NCBI GenBank assembly: GCA_028565635.1
Contig: JAOXYB010053556.1
Location: 1-11,397, forward strand
Source of the DNA: Phoronis ovalis
Taxonomy: Eukaryota; Phoronida; Phoronidae
DNA length: 11,397 nt
Reading direction: 5' to 3'
Under the pieces are notes generated by a model that saw only the letters and a list, made by a program, of their open reading frames with translations, was not told the DNA's origin and made no database searches. Both the position numbers and the translations under genes were made by a program. This document shows, piece by piece, positions 8,114 to 11,397 of the stretch. The first letter of the stretch is position 1. Each line of letters opens with the position of its first letter.

Positions 8114-9845
8114 TATGTACCGGTAACAACTGTTAAGCTAAGATTAGCTGCATACATTCAAAAATATGTATATAAATTTAGTGTCTGGAAATAATACAGA
8201 GATACATAAAATTAGATTTTATAATGAATTTATATTGTTTTCATTTTTGTCTTTAAAAGATATACCAGAAACCAGTATTGTGATAATTGTATTTTGTAAT
8301 CAGTTAAACAATGATCATGGCTGCCATTGTAAAACTGTTGTTTATAGTACAAAAGCATGTGACCCTCCTTAAGGCATTTTGTATTATTTTTATTATTTTA
8401 GATGTTGTTTTGAATTTTACACTTTTGTTGCACTTTAATGTGATGTGAGCTTAACTTCTTTAAAATATAATCATTAGCTTTGGATTATCACTTAAATATC
8501 TGTTGGTCCTGTCTGATAACCTTCCTTACTGCAACAAAATACCAGCTACTAATTAAAAGGGAAAATGTTCTATAAAGCTTAGATTTGATACCTCCATGTG
8601 ATGTGGCTTTTCGTTTGGAAGAACACCACATCTTCGCAATGCCAAGGAATATTCTCACATACATTCCTATATTTGTGAGTCTAGAGGGTATACGAAGAGA
8701 CGATCTCTGCGTTCGGAGGATGGAACACAATAGAGTGAAGTCATTTGAATCCTCAGCCATCCATCATATTAATATGGTATAAGGATAATTGATTTCCCAA
8801 ACTACTTCTGCAATAATTTCATGTAACCTAAATCATAAAAATTTTCCAAACATTGTGCAAAGAAAATTACCTGTTAAGAACTGAAAATTATTATGTATCC
8901 TACTTTCAGTTAATTTTTCCTGCAGGCAGGAACACCAAAATTCTTTGCTACAATTCCACTTTGTAGATGTTAGGTGACAAAATTCAAAGCTTTGCCCTAG
9001 CTCAAATAATCCTGTCAAATTTTCAATCTGTTGCACAATGATTTCCCTTTCAAACAAAAACAACCAAAAAAGCCAGCTTGAAAGAGAAAAAAAGAAATAA
9101 ATTTAAGGTTGCTGGATCAATAATTGTGACCTTATGCCATATGAGATGCCCAGGCACTTCAAGCCCCATTTAGTATCCAATGAAAAATTGGACCAGGCAT
9201 TTTTCCTGGCAAATTTTGCACAGGCACTTGCATTATAATTAAGATAGTACGAGATGTGGCAGCCAGGTTCTGTTGTTTTGGATGGCGTATGTACAAATGT
9301 GATGTGTCAGCAAACTTATAGGCACCTTACTTGCCATTTTGCCCGTCAACCAGAGTGACATCATTTAGTATTCCATGATTCTGATAACTATTCAGACCTG
9401 TATTCTATATTTCTCTGTTGATTACCAAAACAAGACAGATTCCAACAACTAGAAAGTGAAGCAGCAATAAATTTATGAAACATCTTTTGCAAGTAAAATA
9501 TTTCAGTTGGTTAAAGTGTATAAGCATAATTTGAAAAAAAAACAAAGAATATAATTGACCATCTATGTATCTTACCCAATCAGATTTGCTAAATCACATC
9601 ACCTGTTGGCCCCTGATAAGCCTATAACAAAAGTTGTAATGGCTACCTCCTGCATTGTCATTCACGTGCTGCTTTGAAAGTCATGGGAGTCGCAAAATGA
9701 GAATGTTTGACTTTTATTGTATAGTGTTCAGTAAAAACTTTACATTTAATTCGCAAACTAAATATTACAACTGTATGATAAAACAGTGAAATCTGCGTAT
9801 AAATGTATAAACAACAGACTAACTTCAACAACATCTAATTAATGT
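8114..9845. other. Convergent intergenic region and 3' untranslated sequence
   Basis: No coding sequence is recognised. The 3' UTR of the PGAP6-like gene must begin at 8114, but its end is unclear: possible signals on the plus strand are ATTAAA at 8552-8557, AATAAA at 9096-9101 and AATAAA at 9466-9471. Two overlapping short open frames near 8488-8782 run on opposite strands and resemble nothing I know. CAGGCACTT appears twice 70 bases apart (9151 and 9221). Nothing here looks like an RNA gene. Confidence 0.6.
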
Positions 9846-9851
9846 TTTATT
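9846..9851 (-). terminator. Poly(A) signal AATAAA of the CHERP-like gene
   Basis: On the minus strand AATAAA lies 72 bases after the TAG stop at 9924. It is followed downstream by a T/G-rich stretch (minus-strand TGTTGTTGAAG and CTGTTGTTT, about 9805-9830), the usual layout of a cleavage and polyadenylation site. This predicts a 3' UTR of roughly 100 bases. Confidence 0.7.
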
Positions 9852-9923
9852 TTGTAGGCTCTATTTACAAACTTGTATCGCAACATAAGCTGTAGTTACA
9901 TCAGAAGTGTCAATCAAAATCTA

Positions 9924-10147
9924 CTATTTATCAGTTTTACTAGTACTACTGCTTCCAGAAGGTTCTTCTGTTCTTGCTTTCATTCTTTGTATAAAAGTTT
10001 GACTTCTATTTTTTCTAAATTGCTCAAACGGATCTTTCATATTCATCCCAACTCCTTTGTACATGTCCATTCTATCTCTGACATCGCCTTGCTCGACTGG
10101 ATCTATACGACCTTGCTCTTCTGCACCCAAACCAGCACCACTCCAGC
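9924..10147 (-). CDS. CHERP: CHERP-like gene, terminal exon with conserved C terminus
   Basis: Encodes the rest of the G-patch (WSGAGLGAEEQGRIDPVEQG) and the C terminus ending FIQRMKARTEEP followed by a short Ser/Thr/Lys tail and TAG at 9926-9924. The acceptor is TTTTATTTACAG. Compared with vertebrate CHERP, which ends soon after RMKAR, the tail is extended by about 17 residues. The YKGVG and DPFEQFRKN motifs are the diagnostic ones. Confidence 0.92.
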
Positions 10148-11094
10148 CTGTAAATAAAACATACATTGATACAACTGTGCACAGAGATTTATTGATGTGT
10201 GCTCGAGTAATGTTACACTTGATTTACAATATATACAATATAATCTTGGTCTATAAGAGCAGGTTGGCCTTTGGCACTTAGTTACTAAATCAGTGTGCTG
10301 ATATTAATCATACTTAGAACAGTACAGACAGACAACTTCTGACTTAAAAAGAATAACATTATAAATTTTCTCAGACCACACCAATTTTTTTCATAAAGTC
10401 AAAAGCTGCTTTTATTGTTAAAAATAAATGAGCCATAAAGCTTGTTGGAATCGGAAATATTTAGATTTTCATGAAACGGCAATCATATAGTGGAATTTAC
10501 TTGAATCTGTTACTGTAACAGTAGTATAAATACAGAATTGTACAATATAACACTTATATTGGTACAACACGCTCACCCATTTTCTTCATTAACATATGAC
10601 CTTTGTTTTCACCACCTATCCTCGAGTCCAGACTTGTAGTATGTTGGAAGCCACTGAAAAGAACAACAGGTTGTCACTAGTTTACAATTGGCTAATTTGC
10701 TCCTGAATTACTGCTGATAATAACAAGACATTGTAATACTTAAATACTGTGAAATGTATAATGTTACCTGACGCACTAGATTACAAAAGAGAAACAATTG
10801 AGTACAAGAGTAACGACAAAATTGTACCTATCAACTCATTTCTATGCAGAGTGCCACTGATAACGCAAACGCATAATTATAGAAAAAAACAAAACTTACA
10901 TCATGTGCGGTGGTGTTTCACTTCTAGAACGTGACCTTCGGCCTCGTCTTACTGGTGACATCGACCTAGATCGTGACCTTGAGCTTCTACGATATGGTAA
11001 TGGAGATTGAGAACGTTGTCGCCGACGTGACGGTGGACTACGCGACTTAGAACGCCTCTGATAGGGAAGTGGAGAGGCGGATCGTGATCTCGAC
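9924..11094 (-). CDS. CHERP: CHERP-family G-patch splicing factor, last three exons (N-terminal part outside window)
   Basis: Minus-strand exons 11094-10900, 10653-10577 and 10147-9924 join in phase to give 164 C-terminal residues and a stop. Residues 1-64 are an arginine-serine block. The segment DSRIGGENKGHMLMKKMGW matches the G-patch start of vertebrate CHERP, and GLGAEEQG, GDVRDRMDMYKGVG, DPFEQFRKN and FIQRMKAR follow its C terminus closely. CHERP was first described as an ER calcium-homeostasis protein but is mainly a nuclear U2 snRNP-associated splicing regulator; G-patch motifs typically activate DEAH helicases. The SURP and CID domains expected upstream would lie right of 11397. The gene converges on the PGAP6-like gene, about 1.8 kb from stop to stop. 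The family call rests on recalled similarity, not a search, but the C terminus is distinctive. Confidence 0.9.
10577..10653 (-). CDS. CHERP: CHERP-like gene, exon carrying the G-patch start
   Basis: This 77-base exon has no useful start codon of its own. After a base completing an isoleucine codon it encodes GFQHTTSLDSRIGGENKGH and then MLMKKM, plus the first base of the glycine codon of GWSG. The acceptor is TTCTTTTCAG and the donor is G/GTGAGC. DSR-G-ENKGH is nearly identical to the stretch leading into the G-patch of vertebrate CHERP, which fixes the frame. Confidence 0.9.
10900..11094 (-). CDS. CHERP: CHERP-like gene, RS-rich exon
   Basis: Encodes SRSRSRSASPLPYQRRSKSR and further Arg-Ser dipeptides, with the motif SPLPYxRRS twice, then ends ETPPHM plus two bases. 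RS blocks mediate contacts among splicing factors and are phosphorylated by SR kinases. The donor is AT/GTAAGT. The acceptor is inferred at TGTCTTCCAG just above 11094, with a TTAAC branch-like site about 20 bases further up. An in-frame ATG at 11105-11103 lies inside that acceptor tract, so I treat it as intronic rather than as a start. The exon would be 195 bases with matching phase at both ends. Confidence 0.82.
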
Positions 11095-11397
11095 CTGGAA
11101 GACATCAATTCTTGTTAATAAAATCATTAATTTTTAATGGTTAATTCACCTCATCTGAAATGCCACTACGCTAATTTATGTATTACAAATGCTACAACAA
11201 GTGCAACACTGTATAATTAATGACAGGAAATCTCCAAAGGTTGCTAGCAATGGGATAACACCAAATGACACTGTGACAGTGAATACAAGGCAGCTCAATA
11301 GCTCCTTTTACAGCTAACTAAAGGCCTGTTCCCATTGTTAAGCGCGCTCAACTTGGTGGCTTAAATAAAGCCCTCAAAAAATAAAGTACGCATGTTT
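11095..11397. other. Non-coding right edge, presumed intron of the CHERP-like gene
   Basis: No exon is recognised on either strand. On the minus strand it leads into the RS exon's acceptor, so it should be intron. It contains a small perfect hairpin (CACTGT-G-ACAGTG, 11269-11281) and a slightly GC-richer stretch from about 11322 (GGCCTGTTCCCATTG, then AGCGCGCTC) that differs in composition from the rest and could be the end of a transposon running off the window. That last point is speculative. Confidence 0.45.

Noticed and set aside
8488-8782. Overlapping open frames on opposite strands in the intergenic region (minus 8488-8760, plus 8585-8782)
   Set aside because: Both are short and start without a recognisable context; neither translation resembles a known family. 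Opposed overlapping frames of this size are expected by chance.
10057-10281. Plus-strand frames over the CHERP-like terminal exon
   Set aside because: They are antisense readings of a conserved coding exon, and one runs on into its intron.
11103-11105. ATG in frame with the RS block as the true start of a small RS protein
   Set aside because: It sits within TGTCTTCCAG, a good acceptor with a branch-like TTAAC upstream, and CHERP proteins have a long N-terminal part before this block. A short alternative isoform is not excluded.
1-11397. CRISPR arrays, operons, prokaryotic promoters, defence islands
   Set aside because: The split genes with GT-AG introns and animal protein families show a eukaryotic genome; no regularly spaced repeats of the CRISPR type occur.

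Overview
The window is metazoan nuclear DNA. It is AT-rich, its two protein-coding genes are interrupted by GT-AG introns of roughly 240 to 870 bases, and it carries a degraded non-LTR retrotransposon fragment. The intron sizes, base composition and protein sequences suggest an invertebrate, but I cannot place it in a phylum. Almost every long stop-free stretch is a piece of an exon or a chance reading.

Left end (1-1574): a minus-strand fragment (258-650) matches the C-terminal part of a LINE-type reverse transcriptase ORF. The rest has no recognisable content and is probably intron of the next gene.

Centre (1575-8113, plus strand): ten exons, joined by phase-compatible splice sites, give 730 residues of a PGAP6/TMEM8-family protein. 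It has a glycosylated, cysteine-containing extracellular region, an EGF-like module and a seven-helix CREST-type hydrolase domain with all five expected catalytic residues (Ser, Asp, three His). The N-terminal exon or exons, including the signal peptide, are not in the window. The cytoplasmic tail is long and contains five degenerate 12-13-residue repeats that I did not expect for the family.

Between the genes (8114-9923): convergent, non-coding sequence holding the 3' ends of both transcripts. A poly(A) signal for the minus-strand gene is visible at 9846-9851.

Right end (9924-11094, minus strand): the last three exons of a CHERP-family gene (a U2 snRNP-associated, G-patch splicing factor). 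They encode an arginine-serine block, a G-patch start and the conserved C terminus. The rest of the gene lies beyond the right edge.

The two genes have unrelated functions, GPI-anchor lipid hydrolysis at the cell surface and pre-mRNA splicing, and are simply neighbours. I see no new multi-gene system. The points most worth a second look are the tail repeats, a perfect 13-bp intronic inverted repeat at 7450-7520, the frame-neutral RS exon of the CHERP gene, and a TACTG-rich minisatellite in an intron.
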